NCBI GenBank assembly: GCA_916610825.1
Contig: OU744450.1
Span: 16,732,814-16,796,813, forward strand
DNA from: Haliclystus octoradiatus
Taxonomy: Eukaryota; Cnidaria; Staurozoa; Stauromedusae; Haliclystidae
Direction: 5' to 3'
Length of the DNA stretch: 64,000 nt
In this document: in pieces, positions 1-19,100 of the stretch
Layout of the letters: the number at the start of each line of letters is the position of its first letter
Numbering within the stretch: the stretch's first letter is position 1
Position numbers and translations under genes: made by a program
The notes under the pieces: generated by a model
What the model was told of the DNA's origin: nothing
What the model saw: the letters and a program-made list of their open reading frames with translations, nothing else
Database searches by the model: none

Positions 1-534
1 CCGAATATTATGGTCAAACTCTCTTGTGGTAAAATATGTTGTTGTTTTTTTGGTTTCAATGTATATCTAACTGCTATTCATCTTGCACTGTATTTTAGTC
101 AATAAACTTCTTGCTTATATTGAATATTTGGCTTTGCTGCTTGGTTGATGGATATTGGTAGATGAACCAAATATAAAAGCACCAATACAGCATAAACCAT
201 ACTTGTCACAATCTCTCAGCCGGGAATTTAGCAAAAACTAATACTGAGTTGAAGAGTGATTCAAATTCTGCTAGCAAACTAGACAAAAATGGAAAAACTG
301 ACTACCACACCCAGATAATGGAGACATGCTCACTTCAAATAAGATTTAATAATTGATTCTGTGCTCAATGATGTTACATGGATATATGCCATGGCATGGT
401 GCAGCTTTTATGCTTATTTATTTCATTGATTCATTATATAGTAGTTTTAATGCTGACTTGATTGCGTTGCTCTGTTTCACATGCACTCGTATTTCAGATT
501 CAAACTGAGCTATTTTCTTTATTCCTCATTTTAG
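1..534. other. Intron/left flank of the EDEM3-like gene; nothing recognised
   Basis: A+T-rich sequence with no open reading frame or repeat that I recognise. It ends in a pyrimidine-rich acceptor (TTTTAG) directly before the first EDEM3-like exon at 535, so at least its right part is intronic. The upstream exons carrying the catalytic core of the mannosidase domain lie outside the window. Confidence 0.6.
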
Positions 535-3500
535 GATGGACTCTTTTGTTTTGGCAGAGACTTTCAAATATTTATATTTACTTTTTTCTAATGACGACGA
601 CTCAAATCCGAGAACAATTAACATAGACGATTATGTTTTTACAACCGAGGCACATTTATTGCCACTTTCGTTATCTAATTTCAAATACGCCAATGCATCT
701 ATCAACCTTTATAACAAAACGGTAAGATAAATTCATCTATCTATAGTTCCACAATCCTATGAATTGTAATGTTGGAAATAGTAATATTAAATAATATATA
801 GAGCATTAAATTGACAAACTATGCTGACATGCTCCTTTGCTGTTTCAGATTGATCGTGATGGTAATAAATTAAACACTGACGAGTCATCTGGTGGTGATT
901 ATAATTTAGTATGTCAAAATAAGGTTTGGGCTGAAGGAAATATTGTATCATATGCTGAGACTGTACGCCGTGATGTTTCCATTGCACAGCCTCCACAATC
1001 AAAATGTTCAAATGCAAATCCTTTCCAAGCGGGAGGTACTAACAAACCAATTGAACTTCTTCCTGTACCAAATACTATCTTAGCAAGGTAAGAATAGTAA
1101 TTCAATTGTTTTTGTCAAGTACTTGCTTATCTCTTATTGATGAATGTCTACTAGTTTTGCTTGTGCATAATAAAGTTTACCTAAACACATTAAGAACTTT
1201 TCTTAATTTGGCCAATTCAGTGAACACAATAGCTGATTAGGTAAAATGTAACTGGTACACAGCATAACCAAGGTACAATATCGCCATACGAAAAGACTTA
1301 TTCTACTTTGCAACCTCTAGAAGTAGTTTGTTTTTCACCTGAATAATGTCCTAATATTATCCTAGTTACTGGTAATAGTATCAGAATGATTTAGAACATT
1401 TTGTTTTTGATCAAATCAGATCACAGTATATTTATAATTATTGCTTCCGATCATACCACTGTAGCATTTGTACCCGTAATCAATTTTCAGTAAATCTGAT
1501 TGGTCACTCCCATTTAATTTCAATTGCCATTGTTGTTACTCAACCATCATTTAGACTAAACCAAACTTAGTTGAAGTCTTGTCTGACATAATTTCACTTC
1601 AAGTTTAAGCACATGCTTCCATTACAGAAATTGGGCTAAATGTGGGCTTCATCTCTCATGTCAACCAGCATCTAAACATACAAGTTATGTAATGCTGCAA
1701 ATAGATAACAAATATTTTGAATCCAATCATCCGCCATCCACTATTTAAATTTTTTCAACAAGCATTTTCCGACGTCACATAATGCAACAAAATATTCAAC
1801 AACAATAAGGTAAAAGTAAGCTGCAGTTGCACCAGAAACATGGAATCAATACTAAATACCCACAACAGGGATGTAACCAGTGACGTAGACAACAGCACGG
1901 GATTGACGGAAGGGCCATTTAAGGCACGCTACAACCAACACATGATGTCATTTTGAAACAAAAAACATGAGCACAAAATATGTCTGGAAGCTCAATGACA
2001 GCAACACCGACTATGAAATAGCGTGGAGCCCCATATGTATCACTGCAGCTTACTCGAACAAATCAAAAAGATGCTACCTCTGCCTTGCCGAAAAGTATTA
2101 CATCATTTGAGCAAGAGAAAAATTGTCAAACAAAAGGTCAAAGTTGATTTCAAAATGCCTGCATGAAAAGAAGTTTCACTTATCAAATTATAAAGCTGCT
2201 AAAACTTAGCAATGTAATAACAATAATCTAACAGTTAGATAATATAACCATTATAATAAAGTAACAATAGAAACTGCAATTAGATTCCTGTTCTTGCTAA
2301 GTGTTAATGTGTATGTTTGTAATTGTAGTAAGTATTTGTTGTCCGATGATCGTGTAATAACGTGAAACTTAGAGTTAACCAAAGAATTGTCAATCTAGAC
2401 CTTCCCATTATTAATAAAAAATATTTTGTATGTTTGCTACACGCATGTTTTGAAATTGGTTTTGTTGTATTTCTGCAGTGATGCTAAATTGAAGGCAGCA
2501 GAATTTAAAATTGATAGTCCAGAACATTTGAATATTCTTAAAGAGATGGGCATCACAACAATAACATTGGATGATGGGAAAATCCAACTGATGCACCAAG
2601 CTGCAACGGTATTATATTTATTATTATGTCTTTTCCTTCCCTTGTTTCTGCTAATCCGCTATAACGTCTGTATCATATTTTGTTATTCACCACTTAACAT
2701 AACGTATTAGAGCTATCTTATCAGACACATGTATATGCCTACAATATCTATTTTCAACTTTCAATTCTGGTTGCTGATCTAACTTCTCAACGAATTTCTT
2801 GGATATAATATTTTTTATGTGACAAGATTATATGAGCATTTTGTTGCAGATATACACTGTATTCTCTAGATTTGATCAAAGTCACTTAATTTTTATCAAT
2901 GTTTGGAAAGCAAGCTCAAAATATTTGTGATTGTTTTATTTTTCTTTGTACAAAATTGTTGTATCTTGATGTTACATACATAGCCATGGATGATTAACGA
3001 TTGAAATCAACTGAAGACATGTTGTTTTAAAGTTGAGGGCCCGTGTAACACTCAAGTAATGCGACTTCTTATTGTGCGTACTCATTATTTCATACATTGT
3101 ATACAAAATCCATATGAGGATGCATGAGCGTCCTTCAGCATGTATATTTTAGCCTTATGAATGTTTCCTATAACATACTTGCCGGATCATTTTTCATTTA
3201 TTGATTTAATTTTTATCTGTATATATGCTCATGAAGTAATTCTACAAAGCAACAATGCTACAGCATTTGTAAGATAAAAAAAAATTGTACTACTAGAAAT
3301 TCTATAAAACGAGTTTACAACTGCTTGTACATATTTTTATTTCCATTCAGTAGAATACAAGTTTTAAATAAAATTCATAAATATATACACAATTCATTTT
3401 TAATCATGGCATTGTTTGTCTTCCACTCTTCTGTGAGAATGCTATTATATATAATGTATGACTAACCTTCTAGTCAGGGTCCGATAAAAGGTTCAGCCTT

Positions 3501-6500
3501 CTGGAATGCTAGATGCATTTCAACATTTTCTTTTCAATTCTTTTTTGAGGTTTGACCAATACTTTTTCATCTGAATTCGCTCTAACCTTCCAGAATTTAG
3601 GATTGCAGGATTCCATCTTTTGTTGGACCCTGCTTCTAATCTGACAAACTAAAAGTATCAGGAATGATGCCAAAACTAATAAGTCATTTCTTAATTGTCA
3701 TTCATGGCTTTCTTGATTGTGGTGTAAATTTCTTTAATTGGTTTCGGATATTATATTTCAGGCATTGACATCAGATCAAGCTCACCATGGCATTAAATTT
3801 ATGCAAGATATGATACTCCTAGCCAAGGAGAAAGGAGAGCAACAAGGTATATGAACAATGCTTGTTTTTATTTACCCTCTGTAGCTGAATACCATGTCTT
3901 ATGTGCTACTAAAATGCATATACCATTTCAGGAGAGATTTCAGCACGTGTAGTTCAAGTGATATCCCCACCTCACAATGGTAATGTTGTGTTTTCTGCTG
4001 GTCCAGCTGCCTTTGGAGTTGATCTATCTTCAACAAGTATCGGGGTAAGGGCTTAATGTTGTGAATGTAATTCAGGTGATATCAAATTTGGATGCACTAA
4101 GAAATCTCAGGTGATTGACATGACATGTCAATCATGATAATGGCCTGGGGATAGATATCAAGTAGGTCACATGATCACATCTTCAACTGGGCATGTCTAA
4201 GGCTCAGAGATATTCTCGTGCAATTATGTCATATCATCATACTTCTTTGACCTCAGCGTCAAGCACATCTCATGCACTCATTCACATATCATCATATTTC
4301 TCTGACCTCAGCATCAAGCACATCTCATGCACTCATTCACATATCATCATACTTCTCTGACCTCAGCGTCGAGCACATCTTGTGCAATCATTCGCATATC
4401 ATCATACTGCTCTGGCCTCAGCATCAAGCATATCTCGCGCAATCATTTGCATATCATCATACGGCTCGACCTCAATGTCAGTCAAATTGTCTCTCTGGTC
4501 AGCCACGTCTGCACCAATTAATCAATATTCTCGAGATCGTCATCTCAGAATCTCTCGTCGCATATTCACATCCGTCACACTCACACAGTTGTTGCTATTC
4601 TTGACATCTTGATGTCGGTGACTGCTTGCTTGCAAGCTAAAACAATAGTTCATACAATCTGTTCAACTGTCACACTAATATCAATCTCAATCATGAACTG
4701 GAAGAAAGTAGGGATTTCTTTCCCACCTTTCTCCCATTATCCAAGTATTAAGGTAAAGAGGTTAGTATATTAGATTCCACTGTATATCAGTGTGACTGGT
4801 GTCTGGTGGTGGAGACAGGCCTCTCTTCCAGCCACCTCCACCTTGTGTCCAAAATGGCTGTACCCCACCATCCAAGCACCTATGCCAAATTCTAGATGTC
4901 TCAGGCAGTCAAGTTTAATATCCTGCAAACTACAACAGAAAAAAAAGTTTGTTATCAATTAATTGTTGCTTTCAATAACTTTTGTGTACTCTACAATTGA
5001 TAGGTCGCAGCGCAACTTGTTGAAGCAGTTCCATTTCATGCCTGCGATGAACTGAAAAATGAACGATTTCTGGATGCAATTGTCATGGTAGAAAGAGGAA
5101 GCTGTATGTTTGTTGAAAAGGTTAGTCACATCCACAATCTATTTCATTTTAAATGTGACCCGTTACAGGAATATGTGCTCAATAGGACTGCACAGCAAAT
5201 ACAACTGCAATTGAATATGCCATTTGGATGTGCCTCTGAGCCATTTGGCTCGTTTATCTGAGATAGGGATTTTTGAGTTTCTTAATGCTTTTTTGACCAA
5301 CAAGACAGCAACAGTCAAAATGACATTTCGATGAGGGATTTATTGATTTACTGTTTACTTCATCCTTACATACTTCAATTTGCAATAGATGTTTATAACC
5401 TAGATTATCAAGTTAATTGACTACTAAACCTAAAATGAAACTTGAATCATACAAGCATTGTGTAAATAGTTATTTTGCTTTTGTTTCGTTTGTTTCTTAA
5501 AACTGTGTTGCCCTCCAGAGAAACTTGTGCTAATAAGCCCAAGTTTTAACTTCATAAATAACTCATGATCACTTCATAAACAGTTTGTGTGAACAGTTTA
5601 TAAATGTTGACTTGGAGCCCTTGTACGTAAGTAGTTCTTGCTACATGATTATTTTTGATCAATAGGTTCGCAATGCCCAACGTCATGGTGCTATTGGTGT
5701 CATTGTTATTGGTATGTACGCTAAATTACACAATGTTGAAAATAATCCAAATTAAAACCTCTGCTTGAAACGTGTTCTCTTTTCTTTCTTGTGTAGATAA
5801 CGCTATAAGTACATCGAGTGAATCCCAACAGGTCTTCTCGATGAGTGGCGATTCAACGTCTTCCGATATCAATATACCATCTGTATTTGTTTTTGGCAAA
5901 GAAGCCAATTTAATTCGAAAATATCTGAAGGAAGCTAACTCTCAGGGGATACCCTTGGAAATAAGACTTGCTGCTAAAGCCGTTGGTAAATAATTCTCTA
6001 CTTGAACATTTTGTGTATATTCCTTTTGTACATGTTGATTACAATGTATATTTCTAAACATTCTATCTTCTTGTTTGCAGGAAATGGTAAAGCTGCAGGA
6101 GCTTTGAGGGATGAACCTAATAATGATGTAGATACTACTTCAGCATCTTCAAAAGATCAACATCAAGCAGAGGTATCATATGCTATTATCATGCTTACCA
6201 TGATAATTGAACACAACTGCTATTGTTTGTATGATATGATACAACTGAGTTCTGAGGAGGGCCTAATTTAAATCTATCAAACCTCCCTTATATTATTAAT
6301 TAAAATCTTCAGCTAGGGGACATGCAGATAAACTACAAGTTGACAATATCAAAATCAATTTTTGTCATTAGTTCTCTTATAATGTGGCTACACCAAAATG
6401 CATTACTGCAAATGCTGTTAATCAAAATTGCTGGTGGTGTTATGATCTAGATTTGCATTTCATTAATGAACAATTTTATATTAAATATCTTGTATCAGGG

Positions 6501-7398
6501 ACGATAGAACCATACAAGGGCGACAAGGGCAGATCCTACACAAAAGAGTACTTTGCAGCAATTCAAATTTTTTATTAAATCTGAGAATTATCAATTTTCT
6601 TCTGAATTTGCTCTAGCCTTCTTGGATCTAGGATCCCACTTTTGTCGGACCCTGCATCAGCTGTAAATGATTAGGTATACTTTATTTTGATTTGACAAAT
6701 ACCGGTAAAGAGAAATTTCCAATACAATTTCAGATATTGCCAAGTCAACTTCCAAAATTCCCAGATGAATTTCAGACCAATAATTACTTTACAGACAGCT
6801 ACTGACTTCATGCGTATCTGTCAATCATGAAGTTAGTGATAAGTTGATAACTATGCTCGAATGCCGATAGAGGAAACATAGTAAAATTAGCGGGAGCCGG
6901 AGGATGACGGAGATTGGCGAACCCATAATATGTTTTATCGCCTACAATTAGCATTTTATACTTTATAATATTTCCTTCTTACGCGAATTGAAAACAGCAG
7001 TTGCCTGGAAGTAATTATCTGCCTAAAATTAAATATGTCAATGGTTTCAACATTCAATTGTTTCTTTATTAAAGGGACCTCCCATTGCCTCTATCACTGA
7101 TAATGGAGAAACTAGTACAACTCCTGTAAAAACAGAGGCTATAGAAAATAGCATCAATACTAACCAGGAAGAAACTAAACAGTTCAAATTCACCATCAAA
7201 GTCACTTCATCTGAAGCAACTGGTACAAGTAGTATGGGAACAGCTAATTACTGCGTTGGTGGCACATGCTTTACGTCTGTTAAAGACTTAGAAGAACACC
7301 TGAAACAATTAGACAATCAACAACTGACAGAGGATAAAACTATTTATAAAACATCAGATGTTAAAAGTAAGTCTGTGGAAGATGTAAATGGTACATAG
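535..7398 (+). CDS. EDEM3: EDEM3-like ER degradation-enhancing alpha-mannosidase-like protein, 3' half of gene
   Basis: In known animals EDEM3 acts in the endoplasmic reticulum, trimming or recognising mannose on misfolded glycoproteins for ERAD. Exons by splice consensus and phase: 535-721, 849-1087, 2479-2608, 3762-3846, 3932-4044, 5004-5120, 5666-5711, 5797-5985, 6081-6172, 7075-7398 (stop TAG). All phases join without a break. The first exon reads FKYLYLLFS and [13 protein letters not shown], the end of a GH47 domain with the conserved T-E-A-H metal-site motif. Exons from 3932 to 5985 encode a protease-associated (PA) domain ([32 protein letters not shown]), the combination that separates EDEM3 from EDEM1/2. 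The tail after the PA domain is short and ends DVNGT, with no KDEL-type retrieval signal, unlike vertebrate EDEM3. A good donor (AAAAGTAAGT near 7364) inside the last exon could splice to another C-terminus. The N-terminal half lies outside the window. Confidence 0.88.
1870..2106 (+). pseudogene. Penelope-like element fragment: GIY-YIG endonuclease C-terminus
   Basis: Lies in the second EDEM3-like intron of the window, same strand as the gene. Two reading frames contain [13 protein letters not shown] and then [34 protein letters not shown]. These match, in order, the GIY-YIG nuclease domain and the cysteine motif that follows it in Penelope-like retroelements, and they align by eye with the second copy at 12781-11850 (TAAAYSNKTNKCNLCLTEKF). 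A frame change and a stop after NQHMMSF show decay. No reverse transcriptase is present here, so this is a truncated fragment. Confidence 0.75.
3475..3632. mobile_element. hAT-type MITE, 158 bp, copy 1
   Basis: The termini are imperfect inverted repeats: CAGGGTCCGATAAAAGG on the left and, read on the other strand, CAGGGTCCAACAAAAGATGG on the right. The flanking 8-mers CTTCTAGT (3467-3474) and CTTCTAAT (3633-3640) match at 7 of 8 positions, as expected for the 8-bp target duplication of hAT transposons. There is no coding capacity. It lies in an EDEM3-like intron. Related copies occur near 6496, 16342 and 52959. Confidence 0.72.
4211..4475 (+). repeat. 55-bp minisatellite, about 4.8 units
   Basis: Tandem unit of 55 bp containing CATATCATCATACTTCTCTG and ACCTCAGCGTCAAGCACATC. 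Unit starts recur every 55 bp (for example ATGCACTC at 4272 and 4327, ATGCAATC-like at 4382). Because 55 is not a multiple of three, the same peptide theme (ALIHISSY) reads open in all three forward frames. It lies in the EDEM3-like intron between the exons ending at 4044 and starting at 5004, so it is unlikely to be coding. Confidence 0.85.
6496..6654. mobile_element. hAT-type MITE, copy 2 (diverged)
   Basis: The right end (GGATCCCACTTTTGTCGGAC then CCTG) closely matches the right end of the copy at 3475-3632. The left end CAGGGACGATAGAACC is a diverged match to its left terminus. Length about 159 bp. No convincing 8-bp duplication flanks it. It lies in the last EDEM3-like intron. Confidence 0.55.
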
Positions 7399-7500
7399 GA
7401 TGAATTGTGAAATATAATAATTATAATAATAAGAAATTCCCAGTAAATACATCGTCTGTCTGTCAATATGCCTGTAAAAGTTGTGAGCGTTATTATAGTA

Positions 7501-7603
7501 CACTATGAGATTTAAAGGTACTGAAATACTACTGAAAAATACTGAAATTTCAGTAGCCTTGCCTTTTTCAGTAGTATATTCAGTACTTTCAAATCTCATA
7601 GTG
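7501..7603. repeat. Near-perfect 103-bp palindrome (foldback MITE-like)
   Basis: The two arms begin CACTATGAGATTT and end AAATCTCATAGTG and are about 40 bp each with a few differences and one indel. The loop contains a nested palindrome, CTGAAATTTCAG. It starts about 100 bp after the EDEM3-like stop codon and could be part of the 3' UTR, where it would form a long RNA hairpin. No clear target duplication was found, so the superfamily is unknown. Confidence 0.75.
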
Positions 7604-7809
7604 GAAGTACTACATGTGAATCTTCTGATCTGTCCCTTCTGAGAGTCACAACTGATTGGATCCAGGAATTATCTAGTTCAAACAGAGGACATTTGCATAT
7701 CAGTCCATGTAGTTTTACTTCAGCATTCCAAATTATCCCTACTACACCTTTCTAAGTGAATTCCAAAAATTTGAAGGTGTGAAGGTGAATAGATAATAAG
7801 TTGTCAATC

Positions 7810-7815
7810 TTTATT
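7810..7815 (-). promoter_or_regulatory. Candidate poly(A) signal of SET
   Basis: TTTATT on the plus strand reads AATAAA on the SET strand, about 255 bp after the SET stop codon. It is the nearest canonical signal seen. The position is reasonable but not proven. Confidence 0.45.
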
Positions 7816-8069
7816 CTTATTATGTAGTATTCATTCTAACAAAAAAATTACTATTGGCATTGAATTGAATATTAATTTGTTGCTATAAACATCTTAATAC
7901 ATTTGGGCATAGCCAGAGAATGATATCAGTTATAAAATGGGACAGCTGTAATGCCACACCCTTCTCTGTTAGATACAGATAAATACCAAGCAAAAATGAA
8001 ATTTACAGAAACAGACCGATGATTCATACTACTATTTGACATGTGATTTAACTACTATTTTACTTCTAG

Positions 8070-15711
<7,642 letters not shown>

Positions 15712-16145
15712 TGGACAATCTACAGTTGTTTTGTTTATATAAACACTACTGCTCTCTCAGAGCAGTAGAGAGAATACGACACGAGGCATAAACGAAACGA
15801 AATCACAAAACACTGGCGGCAAAAATGCGAAGCTCTAGATGGAATAAGACCAGTTAAGCATGGGCTTTCATCTGCAGGCCCCACTAACTGGTCTTTGGCG
15901 CCAAAATAATAAACAATGAACTTTGAGCAGATTTCAGGACTTCGTCATTGGCTTACCAAGTTAGACTAAAGTCAAGAGGCTCTAGAAATTGCTGTTTCGG
16001 GAAAGGCGATAAAATCACTGGATAAAATTCATTCCAGCACAAATTTCTCAATACAATTTCCAGAACGCACGTGTTTAGTCGTGCTAGTGTATGATCTCAA
16101 CCGTCACCATACTTTATCGCCTACGAGTTAATACAAAAAAAAATT
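15712..16145. promoter_or_regulatory. Shared (bidirectional) promoter region of SET and CACYBP
   Basis: About 434 bp separate the SET start codon (minus) from the proposed CACYBP start codon (plus). Both 5' UTRs and both core promoters must fit here unless further 5' exons exist. It is less A+T-rich than the surrounding introns, with scattered CpG (GGCGCC near 15897, CACGTG near 16068). I see no TATA box close enough to either start to assign. Confidence 0.6.
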
Positions 16146-19100
16146 ATGGAAACTATACAAGAGGTACGTAGTCTGCTATGTACTTTACTACATGGACAAA
16201 AATATTTATAGGTTATGATATCCTCATTTGATATCCACGGACGGATGTTTGTCATGTCTGACCATACTGACACTGATATGGGCTACCAATCGATTAATAT
16301 ATTTTCTGCAGGCTGCAGGAATGGCATAAAAGACGATTTTTTTTCGTATCTTTGCTCAGGACCTGAGAAAAGGCTGAATTTACTGACGTTTGACCTGTTA
16401 AATAGGCTAGGCCTAATGAAAATATCAATTTTCTTTTGAATTTAAATTGCCTCACTGGAAACTAGGATTGCAGTTTGTCGGACAGTCGGACCATGTCTAC
16501 CTATGCTGCTTTGCAATCGCTATGTAGGCTTACAGACTCAGAGGCAACATTGTTTTTTAATAAAAGACTTTGGGTCGGCATGAGAGAGGCAGAAAACGAA
16601 CCGCTTAATCTAGTAGTAAACTTTTTTGTCCCTCTCGTACATGGCAGACTTCAAGCGACTCTCCCATCGTTACGTATAACAATTCCTTTACGTCATTAAC
16701 ACTAACTTACACTACAATATAAAACGGTGTCATATCTACAATCTACATTCACAAAACAACCTATCAAATATCAATTCTTACAAAAGATGTGTAGCCTAGG
16801 TCCTAGTTGCAAAGAATTCAGAAAAGTTGGTTTTGCGCGGGGAATGCACTTATTTTTTAACAGAGTTTAGTACCAACTCCTGAAGATTGCGCGGGGAATT
16901 TTCAACTAGGGTGTAGGTAGTATGCCTAACGTTAGGGTAACATTGTTGATTCGAGGGCTTGCTAGAGTATGCGGAAGTGATGCTAGGCTCAAATAAAAAT
17001 AATTTGACAACTTCAAAGTGATCATTTGGCCTCCCTCATTTTTTACGATTTTGTTGGCTGCTATTGAATTTTACTGTTTTTTAGTTAAAGACTTTCAAAA
17101 ACATTCGCTAACATTGGTAGGATTTTGTTGAATTCTATTACTCTCGAAGGAATCCTATCGATGTTGGCGAAGTGGCCATTTAATAACTTCTTATTTTCGC
17201 CAACATCAGTAGGATTTGTGAAATATAGTAGTTGAAATGTCCTTGTACCTCATGTGTTTCTCTGTTAAATGAACTCGGTTCAAGCAGAAAAGATGTGCAA
17301 AGGTGTAGGCATAGCTGACTCGGACGTTACAAACTTTTGATTCCGTGTGAAAGGAGATACGGTTTTTTAAAGTTTTCAGTTGTCCTTTTTCCTATGGTAA
17401 GCCCTCTTGTTATCCGGACTATCGTTCCGAGTTTGGAAAAGTGACTGATCGAAAATAGGGTAGATTTAATATTAAATATATCCGCTCATACGTGTTCAAA
17501 TTTAGAAATCATTGTCACCATTCTTCTTCATTTAGCTTCAGCATGATAAAGTGCTATTGCAAAGTGCTCTGTCATCAAAAACATGTAAAATGCAAAAACA
17601 ACTTGTTTTAGTATTTAATATTTATATCATTAACTAGAATAAAAGGCTGTCTCTCCGGCAGCTTTTTTCTAGCACCTGTGGAGGGCCTTGTGGGCCTTCG
17701 GCCCAATGTTGTTACTGTTGAGAAGCTGTATTTCATTGCTGCATAAATTTATGTCTTTAATGCTTCTTTGACTTTAATAAACATTACTCATTTTGGTAAC
17801 TGCATGGATTTGAAACATGATAGCTAAATTTTTAAGGTTATGTTCATTGCTCTTACTACTTGTGTATTGAAATGGTCAAATAGTGTAACTGAAATCCGTT
17901 ATCATGTTATGTTTAGTTTAAAATTTTCAAAAACGCTTCAGTAATCATCGTAACATTGTAGTCATTTTAACTTTAACAAAGTATTTTTTTTAACATGATA
18001 TTAGCTAACTGAAATCAAATTAACGCTTAAATTGTCAGAGTCAATCTTTATTATATAGCCTACCGTTCATGTTGCCAATATATTTTTGATTCTCAAATCC
18101 ATACTATGTATAGAGCGAAATCACCTCCTTAGTGAAGAAAATAGCATTTTACAATTTAAAAGAAATCCGCCCATACCAGTAGTAGTAGGCCTAGTTCATG
18201 ATTTGAAAATAAAAGTACGAATTAAAGTAATATTCTACCAAATATTCTTAAGACTTCCAGTTGCAGTTTGATATTAGTAATCTACTACAGATATCTAGCT
18301 CAATATAGAAAATATGTCATACATAAAATGCCATAAGAAAATTGAAACATAATTATTAAAAGCGTGTGTTAATCAAAATGTCATAATCCTTCCATACCAG
18401 TCCTGCATATACTGATAATATTTCAGGATTTAGAAGTATTAAAGTAAAATTCTGCCAAGTATCATCAGACTTTCAGTTGCAGTTTGATATTAGGCCATAT
18501 GTTGAAATTATCCTTGGTACCAGGAGCCTTTAGAGATTTGAGAATTATTGATGTTTACATTTCATTATGATTTTCCTTGTCGCTGTTACTAAATACTTTT
18601 GATATAATTTGATATGGCGGATGTTTGGGAATGTTTTTATACAATTCAAACGGTTGAAACCAAATATTGTTTAAAATTCATAGGTTTTTTTGAATTTCGT
18701 AAACACAGCACTGTCTGTAAGGAAATTTATAAATGATAATATTCCCGGTTTATTGCCTGTACAGCTTTGATATTTTACGGAAAACTTGATTTTTCAATTT
18801 TACGCCGAATTTAGTTGATCTTTCAAAATTGAATATAGCCTATGTTCAGACCACAAAGGAGAGCTTTCGAATGATGTATGATGTTCTTTGCGTAGTTTTT
18901 GAGATTAGCGCGTACAGAGTTTTGAAGGTCATTTTTATATAGTAGTAGAGATGTTTGACGTAAAACATTACGAATGCAAATTTATTCTTGATACATAGGT
19001 ATATTCAGGGGCAGATGCATAAAAAATCCCATGGGGTGCAAGAATTTGCCTCCCGGGGATGGGGCGGAGCATTTCTCTAAGCTCTTCACAATAATACAAA

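Noticed and set aside
787..1105. Minus-strand ORFs over the second EDEM3 exon
   Set aside because: Complement of a well-supported exon with correct splice sites.
4272..4612. Three overlapping ORFs of 64-110 codons
   Set aside because: Products of a 55-bp tandem repeat inside an intron; the same peptide theme repeats in each frame.
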